A stretch of DNA of 64,000 nt. Source: JAHEJN01 sp963787285. Lineage in GTDB: Bacteria; Actinomycetota; Acidimicrobiia; Acidimicrobiales; JAHEJN01. Position numbers and translations under genes: made by a program. Under the pieces are notes generated by a model. The model had not been told where the DNA came from and ran no database searches. It saw only the letters and a list, made by a program, of their open reading frames with translations. The stretch lies in assembly GCA_963787285.1 (NCBI GenBank), contig CAWBCM010000018.1, positions 1 through 64,000 on the forward strand, in the 5' to 3' direction. The stretch's first letter is position 1. Each line of letters opens with the position of its first letter. Positions 16,460 to 26,422 of the stretch are shown here, one piece after another.

Positions 16460-16629
16460 GCGTGCACGTCGGCCGGGTGACCTCCGAGGTCACGACCACC
16501 TCGACCTCGACGTCCGCCGGCGACTCGCCACCACAGGGAAGTGAGTGGGAGGAGCGGGCCCGCATCGCCGCGGCCATGGAACGCCTTCGCCGCGACCGGG
16601 CTCGGACCGCCACGGGGGTGACGCCGTGA
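16456..16629 (+). CDS. small eCIS protein (Pvc6/DUF5908-like)
   Basis: 57-residue protein beginning MSVHVGRVTSEV, with a Thr/Ser-rich linker and a basic C-terminal helix (ERARIAAAMERLRRDRAR). Small proteins of this size with a beta-hairpin front and charged tail sit near the hub genes of most eCIS clusters (Pvc6, DUF5908). The assignment rests on size, position and the helix, not on clear sequence identity. The start overlaps the upstream stop as ATGA and the end overlaps the hub gene as GTGA, which strongly supports it being translated. Confidence 0.7.
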   Translation: MSVHVGRVTSEVTTTSTSTSAGDSPPQGSEWEERARIAAAMERLRRDRARTATGVTP

Positions 16630-17717
16630 CCGACGTCGCCGTCCACCCCTACGCCTCGCACGCCCCCGTGCTGGCCGTCGATTCGCAGACCGAGGGTGCG
16701 CTGGCCCGCGACCTGCTGCGTCTCGACGTGGAGGAGGGAACCCTCGGACTGCGAACCCTGGTTGCCCACTTCCATGCGGTCGGACCCGAGAGCGACGGCT
16801 CGACCGAGCAGCTCTCCTACCTGGACGGCGCCATCGTCGACATCGGCAAACCCATCGAGGTCACCCTCGGGCCGCCGGGCGGCGAACGGAAGGTGTTCGC
16901 GGGCACGATCTCGGCGATCGAGGTGTCGTTCGAAGAGGGAGCGGCGCCGTTCGTGAGCGTGTTCGCCGAGGACGCGCTGATGCGGCTGCGGATGACCGAG
17001 CGCACCGCGACCTACACCGACGCCACCGACGCCGACATCGTCGCCGAGATCGCCACCGCCCACGGGCTCGACTCGGCGGCGGTCGCCGAGGGCCCGACGT
17101 ACCCGCTGGTGCAGCAGTGGGAGGAATCCGACCTGTCGTTCCTGCGCCAACGGGCGCTTCGCCTCAACGCCGAGATCTGGATCGACAGCGACGACACGAT
17201 CCACTTCGCCGACCGCGAGCAACGAGACGGCGTCGAACTCGTCCTCGTGCAGGGGAACGAGTTGGTCGCGGTGCAGGCCCGCGTCGACCTCGCCCACCAG
17301 CGGACCGAGGTGACCTACCGCGGGTGGGACGACGCCGGCGTCGAGGCGATCGCCGAGACCGCGACCGGCGACGTAGTGGCCGCCGAGGTGGCCGAGGGTC
17401 GGATCGGCCCCGACGTCGTGCCCCAGACCTTCGCCGAATCGGCCATGACCCGGGCGAGACGCGACGTGCTGTCGGCGGACGCCGCCACCGCCTACGCCGA
17501 GGCCGAGATGCGGCGGCGGGCCCGCAGCTTCGTCACCGTCGACGGCACCACGTCGGGCAGCCCCGATCTGGTGCCGGGCACCAAGCTCGATCTGCGGCGG
17601 GTGGGCCGACCGTTCGAGGGTGCGGGCTACCGCGTGACCCACTGCCGTCACACCTACGACCCCGAGACGGGCTATCGCACGCACTTCCGGGCCGAACGAC
17701 CGGCGGTGGCCGAATGA
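16626..17717 (+). CDS. eCIS baseplate hub (gpD/gp27-like)
   Basis: 363 residues, phage late-control gene D/VgrG N-terminal-like hub. Seen: a beta-rich first half with IVDIGKPIEVTLG and GTISAIEVSFEEGAAP, then ATYTDATDADIVAEIATAHGL and VQQWEESDLSFLRQRALRL, typical of gpD proteins, and TYDPETGYRTHFRAERP at the end. The GTG at 16626 is used, overlapping the preceding stop. In PVC the hub and spike are fused as one Pvc8 protein; here the spike is the next separate gene, an arrangement more like P2-type phages. The hub trimer joins the hexameric tube to the trimeric spike. Confidence 0.92.
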   Translation: MTDVAVHPYASHAPVLAVDSQTEGALARDLLRLDVEEGTLGLRTLVAHFHAVGPESDGSTEQLSYLDGAIVDIGKPIEVTLGPPGGERKVFAGTISAIEVSFEEGAAPFVSVFAEDALMRLRMTERTATYTDATDADIVAEIATAHGLDSAAVAEGPTYPLVQQWEESDLSFLRQRALRLNAEIWIDSDDTIHFADREQRDGVELVLVQGNELVAVQARVDLAHQRTEVTYRGWDDAGVEAIAETATGDVVAAEVAEGRIGPDVVPQTFAESAMTRARRDVLSADAATAYAEAEMRRRARSFVTVDGTTSGSPDLVPGTKLDLRRVGRPFEGAGYRVTHCRHTYDPETGYRTHFRAERPAVAE

Positions 17718-18400
17718 CCATGCTCGACAGCCACACGGGCGGCGCCCTCGACGCCGGTCTCTACCACGGCCTGCACGCGGCGGTGGTCACCGCGCTCGCG
17801 GGCGACCCCGAGAGCCGTCAGCGCATCGAGGTGTCGTTCCCGTGGCTGACCACCACCGAGAGCGACGAGGCGCCAACCGGTTGGGCGGTGCTGATCACGC
17901 CGTACGCGGATGCCGATCAGGGCTACCAGATGCTGCCCGAGATCGGTTCGACGGTGATCGTGGGCTTCCTCGCCGGGCACATCGACCACCCCTACGTCGT
18001 CGGTGCGGTGTGGAACGGCAACGCACCGGCGCCCGAGGAGTTCACCGACGCCAACGACAAGCGCATCATCCAGACCCGCTCGGGCAGTCGGCTCGAGTTC
18101 GACGACACCGACGGCGCCGTCGCTGTGCGGGTGACCACCCCCGGCGGCCACGAACTGGTGATGGACGACGCCGGCATGAACGTGGAGATATCGGCCTCGA
18201 GCGGCGCCCGCATCGAGCTCACCGCTGCCGGCGGTGTCACCATCGAGGCCGCATCGACCGTCGACGTCACCGCCGCCATGGTGACCGTCGACGCCGCCAT
18301 GAGTCAGTTCAACGGAATCGTCACCTGCGACACCCTCATCGCCAAAAGTGGCGGCGTCGTCTCGCCCATGTACACCCCCGGCGCAGGGAACGTCTGGTGA
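17714..18400 (+). CDS. eCIS central spike (gpV/gp5-like)
   Basis: 228 residues, baseplate assembly protein V/VgrG gp5-like. Seen: the OB-fold with RIEVSFPWLTTTES, AVLITPYADADQGYQMLPEIG and VIVGFLAGHIDHPYVVGAVWNG, then a beta-helical stem with repeats such as KRIIQTRSGSRLEFDD, GGHELVMDDAGMNVEISAS and GGVTIEAAS. No PAAR tip domain is fused, and I see no PAAR gene nearby. The spike punctures the target envelope. ATGA links it to the hub gene and GTGA to the next gene. Confidence 0.93.
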   Translation: MTMLDSHTGGALDAGLYHGLHAAVVTALAGDPESRQRIEVSFPWLTTTESDEAPTGWAVLITPYADADQGYQMLPEIGSTVIVGFLAGHIDHPYVVGAVWNGNAPAPEEFTDANDKRIIQTRSGSRLEFDDTDGAVAVRVTTPGGHELVMDDAGMNVEISASSGARIELTAAGGVTIEAASTVDVTAAMVTVDAAMSQFNGIVTCDTLIAKSGGVVSPMYTPGAGNVW

Positions 18401-20100
18401 GCACCGCCACCGCGACCACCGAGATCGACCACTGGCGCATCGTCGCGCCGTGGTACCGGTGGGAGCGACTGGACGGCCTCGAACCCGAGCGGGCCGAGGA
18501 GGCCCCTCGTCCGGCCCTCCACAAGTTCCAGTCGACCGACTTCATCGAGGAGTTCCTCGCCGATCCACAGCGATCGGTGGCCTTCGATGCCGGGCGCGAC
18601 GTGGTCCAGGAGATCGAACCGGTGCCCAATCTCACGTTCGTCTCCGACGGACCGAAGCGCTCCATCGCGTCGATCCGGCACCGGCCGTCGAGTCGACGCA
18701 AGCTCTTCCTTCCCGCCCATCAGCGCTTCTACCTCGTGGCGGTCGGATTGCACTGCGACCGACCGGGTTTTCCCAAGGTCGACCCGGCCAAGATCGGCGA
18801 GGTCGGCCTGGTGATCCGCCGACGCAACCTGACCGTGCCAAGCGAGGCGAAGGCCGAGGGGGCCAAACTCCTGCGGTCGTTCAACCAGACGCGCTCCCAG
18901 GCGAACGCCGAACGGGCCCTGGCGGCGGCGAAGCGGCGCTCACGGCTGCTGCACCCGTTCTCGTCGGGCCATCGCGATCGCGTCGGTTCGGTCTCGATGG
19001 CCGCCAAGCAGGCGGCGGGAGACGCCGAGTTGGCCAAGCGCAAGCTGCTGGTGTGGGCCGCCGAGGCCGGCGTCGAACACGAGACCGCAGCGTGGGTGCC
19101 CACGGGTGAGGGGTCCTTCGGCGAGTGGATCCCGATGGCGCCCGACCCCGTGGAGGTCGTCGAGCGGTCCTACTCGATGCGGCGACTCGCTCCCGATCCG
19201 AACGATCCCAACCACGCCGCCCACGACGGCACGGTGTTCTACGCCACGGTGCCCACCGCGAGCGACGAGATGACCGTCGGCGGATCGAGCCGCTTCAACG
19301 AGCTCGACACCTACGAGATCCGCGTGTTCGCCCGGCTCGACTGCGGGAACTGTCCCGGACCGATCGTCTGGTCGGAGCCGACCGAACCCTTCCGGTTGGC
19401 GTCGTTCTACGACCCCGACGGCAGCGCACAACGACCACTCGAGATCCGGCTGCCCAACTTCGAGGACCTCGAGGCGAGCGCCGCCATGCCGTCGGTGAGG
19501 ATGACTGCCCCCGAGAATTCGGGCCTCGACTTCGCGAAGGGCGGAGCGTTCCCGATGCCCGGTGCGGGGACGACCGAGCCGGCCGAGGAGATCTGCTTCT
19601 TCTCCATCCCGCTCATCACGATCGTGGCCCTGTTCCTGTTGAACCTGGTGCTCCCGATCGTGATGCTCGTCTTCAACCTGTTCTGGATGCTGAAACTGAA
19701 GTTCTGCATCCCGCCGTCGTTCGAGGCCGAACTGAGCGCCGCCTTCGATGCGTCGGTCGACATGACCCTCGAGTTGGCGGTCGAGCTCGACATCGACGTG
19801 GATGTCGACGCGCGGGTCCACCCCGACAGCCGCGATGCCCTGAAGGCGGCACTGACCGACGGCTACAACGACCCACGACTCGCCGCGACCCCCGAGTGGC
19901 AGGTCGGCGATGCCGTCCTCGGCGATCCCGCCCCGAAGTTCACCACCAACGCCCTGTTCGGGGTGGCCAAGCGGTCGGGAGCCGGCGCGAGCAGCGACGG
20001 TTCGCCCTCGTTCTCGGTGCCCTTCACCCACCGCGAGCCGGTGACCCGAGACCAGGTGAAGCCACCGGTGGTTGCGGCCCAGGAACCGGTTCCGGCATGA
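18397..20100 (+). CDS. eCIS-linked protein with one long hydrophobic segment
   Basis: 567 residues, family not recognised. The first ~370 residues are soluble, with an Arg/Ala-rich helical stretch (~165-225). A long hydrophobic region follows at about residues 404-432 (FSIPLITIVALFLLNLVLPI and beyond), long enough for one or two membrane spans. The remainder is acidic and then disordered. It lies between spike and gp25, overlapping both, so it is made with the baseplate. A membrane segment in a baseplate-neighbour gene suggests a membrane anchor or membrane-active factor, comparable in concept to CisA of Streptomyces CIS, but I cannot claim homology. It could also be cargo. Confidence 0.65.
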   Translation: MSTATATTEIDHWRIVAPWYRWERLDGLEPERAEEAPRPALHKFQSTDFIEEFLADPQRSVAFDAGRDVVQEIEPVPNLTFVSDGPKRSIASIRHRPSSRRKLFLPAHQRFYLVAVGLHCDRPGFPKVDPAKIGEVGLVIRRRNLTVPSEAKAEGAKLLRSFNQTRSQANAERALAAAKRRSRLLHPFSSGHRDRVGSVSMAAKQAAGDAELAKRKLLVWAAEAGVEHETAAWVPTGEGSFGEWIPMAPDPVEVVERSYSMRRLAPDPNDPNHAAHDGTVFYATVPTASDEMTVGGSSRFNELDTYEIRVFARLDCGNCPGPIVWSEPTEPFRLASFYDPDGSAQRPLEIRLPNFEDLEASAAMPSVRMTAPENSGLDFAKGGAFPMPGAGTTEPAEEICFFSIPLITIVALFLLNLVLPIVMLVFNLFWMLKLKFCIPPSFEAELSAAFDASVDMTLELAVELDIDVDVDARVHPDSRDALKAALTDGYNDPRLAATPEWQVGDAVLGDPAPKFTTNALFGVAKRSGAGASSDGSPSFSVPFTHREPVTRDQVKPPVVAAQEPVPA

Positions 20101-20492
20101 GCACCGTCGTCGAGCACCTCGGCCGAGGCGTGGGCTTCCCGGTGCGCCCGGGTCCGGTGCGTGCCGATCTGGCGTATCGGGCCGGCGCCGAGAAGGTGCG
20201 TGAGTCGATGGAGCTGATCCTGCGCACCGAACCCGGCGAGCGCCTGATGCGACCCCAGTTCGGTTGTGGACTCCGTCAGTTCCTGATGGAGCCCAACAAC
20301 GTCGCGACCCGGGCCCGACTCGAACGGGTCGTCCAGCGGGCGCTCGAGAGCTACGAGCCCCGCATTCGACTGCGATCAGTGACGGCCACCCCCGGCGACG
20401 AACCGTCACTCGTGCACCTCACGATCCGGTACGAGCATCGCCTCGACCAGAGCGAAGGACTGCTCGTCTACCCCTTCTACCTGGAGCGATGA
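20097..20492 (+). CDS. eCIS baseplate wedge gp25-like (Pvc9)
   Basis: 131 residues, GPW/gp25 family. Seen: GRGVGFPVRPG at the start, KVRESMELILRTEPGERLMRPQFG, the core signature of the family, GLRQFLMEPNN, and closing strands LTIRYEHRL. gp25 forms the inner ring of the baseplate and nucleates sheath assembly. The usual family length is about 110-150, so it is complete. The start overlaps the previous stop as ATGA and its own stop overlaps the baseplate J gene in the same way. Confidence 0.95.
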   Translation: MSTVVEHLGRGVGFPVRPGPVRADLAYRAGAEKVRESMELILRTEPGERLMRPQFGCGLRQFLMEPNNVATRARLERVVQRALESYEPRIRLRSVTATPGDEPSLVHLTIRYEHRLDQSEGLLVYPFYLER

Positions 20493-22711
20493 CGATGCCC
20501 TTGCGCTCCCCGATCCTCGACGACCGTTCCTATGCGCAGCTCCGCGACGAGCTGATCGCCCGCATTCCCGTCTACGCACCCGAGTGGACCGACCACCACC
20601 CGAGCGATCCCGGCATCACCCTGCTCGAGTTGTTCGCGTTCCTCGGCGAGAACCTCCTGTACCGGTTCAACCAGATTCCCGACGCCACCAAGCTGGCGTT
20701 CCTCGACCTGTTGCACGTGCCGCTGCGGCCGGCGACCCCGGCGACGGGAATCGTGCGGTTCAGCTCCGATGTCGTCGACGCCGCGGTCGATCGCAACCAG
20801 CGGCTGCTCGCCGGCGACGTCGCGTTCCAGACCCTCGACGAGGTGAGCGTGTGGCCGGTGACCGCCCTCGCAGCGATACGTGAAGTGGTCGACGAGGCAC
20901 TCGACGCCGACACGGCCGAGTTCGTGAGCCGTGCTGCGGTTTCGGTCGGCGCTTCGACCGCCGCCATCGCCGAATACCGCACGTCGTTCGGAGCGATCTC
21001 ACCGATGAAGCCCGGCCGCGATGTGCTCGATCCGGCCATGTCGATCGACGGGACGATCTACGTCGCCCTCACCAGCGAGCAGCCGGATCTCACGGTGATG
21101 GCCGGGGGTCGCCTGTCGATCGGGATCGTCCCGACCGCCGACGTGCCGTCGATGGCGGTGCGAGCCGAGACCCCGTGTGACGGCGCCGGGGGAGGCACCA
21201 TCACGCCGCCGATGCAGTGGCAGATCTGCACCACCACGGCGGTGCCCGACGCCCCGGTTCCCGCCAGCGCCGACCCCGTGTGGCGATCGCTCGAGGTGGT
21301 CGGTGACACGTCGGCGGGTCTCACGCGGGCCGGAGTGATCGAGCTGCGATTGCCGGCCGCCCTCGACGACATCGGTCTGTACGAGCCAGCCGATCCCGAT
21401 GCCGTGGGCGCCGGTGATCAGCCCCCGCTGATCGAGAACGACGACCTTGCCGAGGGCTTGTTCGCGTGGCTGCGGGTGTTCCGGCCGACCGGCGGTGACC
21501 TGCCGGCGATCGAGTGGCTCGACGTCAATGCCGCCCGAGTCGAGCAGGCGCTCTCGGCCCGCGCCGAGTTCCTCGGCATCGGGACCGGCGAGCCCGGTCA
21601 GACCCGGTCGCTCGTGAATCCGAACGTGCTCGGCGATGCCGACGTCGAGGTCGAGGAACACGGGGCCCGACGGTGGGTTCCCTGGACCCAGGTCGAGTCG
21701 TTTCGCTCCTCGACGGTCGACGACCGCCACTTCGTCGTCGATGCCGAGGCCGGCACGGTCACCTGCGGTGACGGCCGACGAGGCCGGGTGTGGCAGATCG
21801 GCGAGCGAGTACGTGTGAAGCACTACCGCCACGGCGGGGGAGCGGCGGGCAATGTCGGCCCGGCAACCATCTCGAAGGTGGTGGGGAAGCCGAGGTGCCG
21901 CGGTCACCAACGTGTTGCCCACCAGGGGTGGCGCCGACGCCGAGGCTCTCACCGACGGTGTCGCGCGCATCCCCGAGGAGTTCCGCCGCCACGATCGGGC
22001 GGTTACGGTTTCGGACTTTCGTGAGCTCGCCGAGGCGACGCCCGGCGCGGGGGTGGCCCGGGCCGAGACGCTCCGGCTCTTCCACCCGCTCACCCCCGAG
22101 ATCGAGGCGCCCGGTGTCGTGTCGGTCGTCGTGTGGCCCGAACGCGATCGCGAGCACCCGAGTGCGCCGCGACCCGATCGGGCGATGCTCGACAGCGGTC
22201 TGCCGCGCACCTCGACGCCCGTCGCCTGGTGACCAGCGAATTGCACGTGATCCCGCCCACGTATCGTCGCATCGCCGTGTCGGTCGGCGTGTCGGTGAAG
22301 CCCGGACACGGCACCGAGGCCGTGCGACGATGGGTCGAGTTGGTGCTGCGGCAGTTCCTCGCCCCGCTACCGCCCTACGGCCCCGACGGACGGGGCTGGC
22401 CGCTCGGCCGGCGCGTGTTCGCACCCGAGCTCGAGGCGGCCGCGTTGCAGGTCGACGGCGTCGAGTTCCTGGTGCCGGGGACGGTGCCGGGTTCGCCGTG
22501 CCTGCTCGGGCTCCGCCTCGCGGAGGAGGCCGCCGACGAGTCGTGGGTCGAACCCGATGACCGCTCCGTCGTCCTGCGAGCCTGGGAGGTTCCCGAGCTG
22601 GCGGCCATCACCGTGGTCGAGGGTCCGGCGCTCGAACCCGCCGAAGCCCTCGATCCCCCGGCCCCCGACGGCCCCGCCGTACCGGTGCGATCGCCGATGG
22701 AGGTCTGTTGA
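20489..22711 (+). CDS. eCIS baseplate J-like wedge (Pvc11), two frame breaks
   Basis: Baseplate J/gp6-like protein, about 740 residues when bridged. Seen: SPILDDRSYAQLRDELI, WTDHHPSDPGITLLELFAFLG and ENLLYRFNQIPDATKLAFLDLL at the start; HYRHGGGAAGNVGP in the middle; then, in the next frame, AAVTNVLPTRGGADAEAL and DFRELAEATPGAGVARAE. After a further break comes HLDARRLVTSELHVIPPTYR. These are consecutive conserved blocks of one protein. The breaks fall near 21890-21896 and 22190-22215; removing one base at the first and adding one at the second restores the frame. The protein forms the baseplate wedge with gp25 and the following tail protein. Confidence 0.9.
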
Positions 22712-22712
22712 G

Positions 22713-24954
22713 ATGGTGACCTCGCGACCGGCCTCGCTCGTTGCCAGCTGTGACCAATGGGCGCGGTCGAGCCACGACCGCACGGCGGTCGAGGGTGCCA
22801 GTGGTGAGCTGATGCTCACCTGGACGCCGCCCGCTCTGGTGCCGGCTCCCGAGGGGCGACCGTGCCCCGGTCGAGGGCTGGCCGTCGATCGGCTGTGTCG
22901 CGTGTATCGACTCGGCGCCGACCGGATCGATCGGCTGATGGTCGGTCCGACCGTTGCCGGCCTCGACTACGTGACCCTTCCGGCACCCGTCGAGCTGATC
23001 GGCTCGCCGGCCGGGACGTCATCGGGACCCGACTTCCGCTCGGTGCCCGAGCGTCCGCTCAGCGATGCCGTGGGCATCGCGATCGACGACGACGATCGTC
23101 TCTTCGTCGCCGATCGTGCCACGGCCACCATCTCGGTGATCGACCTCTGGAGCCGGCGTCTGCTCCGCTCGATTCGCGTCGCCACGCCACGGCATCCCGA
23201 CCGGCGCCCACGCGGCCTCGCCGCCCACGGTTCGACCATCTGGGCGGTACTCGAAGGCCCGTCGGGCCTGATCCGACTGACCGCCGGACAGCGGTCCCGC
23301 CGAGGTCGATCTGCCGGCGGCGGTGGCCGACCTTCCTCGGGGTGCCTCACCCTCGCGAGTGGCGGTGCTGCCCGACGGCACCCCGGTGCTGTTGTTCCAC
23401 GAGGCATCGGGCGTGGGTTGGCTGGTGACAAATGGCCGTCCGCCGCGACAGGTCGGGCCGGTGTCGGACATCGCCGTCGACCACGACGGGGTGGTGGTTC
23501 TCGCGCCGTGCGTCGACGCCACGGCGCGTGCGTCGCTTCGCCGGTTGGCGCCGGCGACCCTTGGCTGGACGCGGGCGCACCCACTCGACGCGACGGGATA
23601 CGACGGAAACGGCATCGTGGTGACCGCCGACGGCCGTGTGGGCTACTTCAGCGCCGGAGGCTTCCGGCTGGCCGTGATCGGCGCCGTCACCTACGCCACC
23701 GAGGGTTCGTGCGTCACCTATCGACTCGACAGTGGTGTGGCCCGCAACGTGTGGGGTCGGCTCTTCCTCGAGGCGTGCATCCCCGACGACACCACCTGCC
23801 TGGTCGGCACGGTCACGACCGACGACGAGTTCGAGACCGCCATGCCCCAGGTGGTGGCCGAGCCGAGCGCCTGCGTCCCCGCGACGTCGGTCTCGCCCCC
23901 GTTGCCTCCGACGATGGTGAGGAGCGGGTTCGGCGCCCGACCGCTGCACCGGCGGGACACGCCGCTGACCGCTTGGACGAGCAACGACGGAAGGTACGAG
24001 AGTTTCGAGGCGCCCGTCGGTGCTGCAGCCGGACGGTACCTCTGGGTCACGCTGTATCTCCGGGGCAACAGCCGCCGCACGCCCCGAGTTCGGGAACTGC
24101 GCATCGAGCGACACTCGCACTCGCTCATGCGACGCCTGCCCGAGGTGTTCTCGGCCGATGCCGACCAGGCCGACTTCCTGCGCCGTTACCTCGCAATGAC
24201 CGACGGGTTCGTGCATGACCTCGACGTTCGCTCACGCTGTCGCGACATCTTGGTCGACCCTCACGGCACCCCTGCCGAGGCACTCGACTGGCTGGCGTCG
24301 TTCGTGGGACTGGTGCTCGACGATCGCTGGGCCGAGGCCGCGCGGCGGCGTTTGCTGACCGAGATCATTCCGCTCTATCGTCGCCGGGGAACGGTGTGGG
24401 CGCTCGGTCGCTACATCGAGATCTTCCTCGCCGGCGACGCCGGCGAAGGCGACGACCGCCTGTGGGTGACGCCGATCATCGTCGAGCACTTCCGGTTGCG
24501 GGGCATCGGCGGGCCACTGGTCGGAAATGATCCGTCGTTGTCGAGCCGCTCGGTGCTCGGCGCGGGGTTCCGGGTCGGGGGAACGGTCGGCGAGCTGGGG
24601 TCGCGGCCACTCGACCCCGCCGACGACGCCACCTCGAGCTATGCCAGTCACGCCCATCGTTTCACCGTGCTGATTCCCCAGCCGCTCGGAGGTGAGCAAG
24701 ACGCGGTCATCCGCCACATTCTCGACACCGAGCGTCCGGCACACACGGCCTACACGCTGTGCACGGTCGACGCCGGCATGCGCGTCGGCCGGGGTCTCCA
24801 CCTCGGGTTGTCGTCGGTCGTCGGTCGTACAGGTGGCTTCGAGGCCGCGATGACCGGGCAGTCGCTCCTGGGTCGAGGAGCGATCGTCGGCGGGCGACAC
24901 TCCGGTGTCGCTGTCGAGGCCAGTCGCGTCGGCACCACGGCGAGGGTGGGATGA
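22713..24954 (+). CDS. eCIS tail protein gpI-like (Pvc12) with propeller-like front, one frame break
   Basis: About 747 residues once a break near 23278-23300 is bridged. The first ~400 residues resemble an NHL/beta-propeller: GIAIDDDDRLFVADRATATISVIDL, then after the break GTPVLLFHEASGVGWLV and GVVVLAPCVDA. The last ~340 residues are the P2 gpI-like tail protein domain: LMRRLPEVFSADADQADFLRR, ALDWLASFVGLVLDDRW and RRGTVWALGRYIEIFLAG. In PVC this protein completes the baseplate wedge. The propeller-like extension is longer than a minimal gpI and could face outward or bind partners (inference). The start ATG lies directly after the J gene's stop. Confidence 0.87.
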
Positions 24955-24955
24955 C

Positions 24956-26422
24956 ATGGCCGAGCTCACCGTCGACCACCTGCACACCCGCTACCTCGAC
25001 GTCGATCCGGCGGTCGTTCCCCTGCTCGACGAGGCCCTCGCCGAAATGACCGATCGGGCCCTGGCCGATGCCATGACGGGCACCCGGCTGGGCACCGCCC
25101 ACGCCGTGTGCATTCCCGAGATGTCGGTGCCCGTGTGCCTCCCGGGTGACCGCACCACTTCGAGTCTCGCCGCCGAATGGGCTCGCCTGCTGTTGGCGGC
25201 GATAGAGCAGCGCGTCGCCGAGGTCGGTGACCCGATCGTCGACACCGCCGACGGCGTCGTGGTCTACCGGCGCGACCTCGACGCGATGGTCGACATGGTG
25301 CGATCGATCGCTCGGGGATCGACCAGGCGCGCCTGGGCGTGGTCGAGTCTCGGTCTGACGGCCACTCGCACGAGTCCGCCCGATGGCGATGACATTGCCG
25401 CCATGCTCGAGGCACAGCCGGCGCTGATCGCGGCAGTGGTCGCGGCTGCGCCCGCCGAACTCGTCTCGGTGTTGGCGCCGACCCACTGGATTCGCATCGC
25501 CAGGGCCATGGCTGCGTTGGCGCCGATGCAGGTCGCGGCGAGACAAGGCGCACGCGCCGCCGGCGGCGACGGGCCTGCCGTCGTCGCGGCCGCCGGTGTG
25601 GTTCCCGCCCACGTGTGGGACGTCGCCCGCGACGACGAGCGGACACTGCTCGGGCAGTTGGCCGTCGCGTGCGCACGACCCAGCCAGGCTCGAGATCGTG
25701 CCTTTGTCGACCGTGTGATCGCAGCAGCGCTCCAACGATCGACCGGCGGTCGCCCCGATGACGTGCGGCGACGTGCGGACACGGCGGTGGCCGGGCCGTT
25801 GGCGAAGGTCGACGGCGTCCGGTCGGATCGCACGGCGCCGAACGTCGACTCACCCGCCGACTGCGAGTCCGATTCCTCGGAGCCGGCCGACCCGCATGCC
25901 GCGAACGATGACCCGTTCACCGAGCCGCCCGAGTCGCCCGAGTCGACCGAATCGAGCGACCACGGTGGCGTCTTCTACCTCTTCCACGCAGCCACCGCAC
26001 TCGACCTGACCGATCGGATCGCCCGTGGGACCCTCGCTCGGATCGATCCGCGTGAGGCCGTTGCCCGCATCGTCGCGGCGGTGGCCGAGGTGCCGATCGA
26101 CGACGCCGCGGTTCGCGCCGTTGCCGGTCTGCCGGCGGTCGCCGACGAACCGGAGTTGACGCTCGACGAGTTGGCGCCTGACTCGGCCGCCCAGGTGGCT
26201 GCCCTCGCGACGCTCGTACGCGGATGGGTCGAGGCCCGCCTCGACGACTCGGATCTCGGATGGGTGTTCGCTCGAAGGGTCACCATCGACCGGCTCCCCG
26301 GCTGGGTGGAAGCCACCTTCGCCCTCGACGACGTCGACCTCCGTCTCCGGATGGCCGGCCTCGATCTCGACCCTGGCTTCGTGCCGTGGCGGGGAGCCGT
26401 CGTGAGGTTCCGCCATGTCTGA
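24956..26422 (+). CDS. probable eCIS tape-measure protein (Pvc14-like)
   Basis: 488 residues, mostly helical. The opening AELTVDHLHTRYLDVDPAVV, PLLDEALAEMTDRAL and the block AEWARLLLAAIEQRVAE resemble the start of CIS tape-measure proteins. The later GGVFYLFHAATALDLTDRI resembles their conserved hydrophobic motif. An acidic Ser/Pro linker (~285-325) separates two halves. The position just before the AAA+ ATPase matches Pvc14 synteny. The tape measure sets tube length (family knowledge). Identity is moderate by eye, so a divergent accessory protein is the alternative. It overlaps the ATPase gene by 8 bp. Confidence 0.6.
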   Translation: MAELTVDHLHTRYLDVDPAVVPLLDEALAEMTDRALADAMTGTRLGTAHAVCIPEMSVPVCLPGDRTTSSLAAEWARLLLAAIEQRVAEVGDPIVDTADGVVVYRRDLDAMVDMVRSIARGSTRRAWAWSSLGLTATRTSPPDGDDIAAMLEAQPALIAAVVAAAPAELVSVLAPTHWIRIARAMAALAPMQVAARQGARAAGGDGPAVVAAAGVVPAHVWDVARDDERTLLGQLAVACARPSQARDRAFVDRVIAAALQRSTGGRPDDVRRRADTAVAGPLAKVDGVRSDRTAPNVDSPADCESDSSEPADPHAANDDPFTEPPESPESTESSDHGGVFYLFHAATALDLTDRIARGTLARIDPREAVARIVAAVAEVPIDDAAVRAVAGLPAVADEPELTLDELAPDSAAQVAALATLVRGWVEARLDDSDLGWVFARRVTIDRLPGWVEATFALDDVDLRLRMAGLDLDPGFVPWRGAVVRFRHV

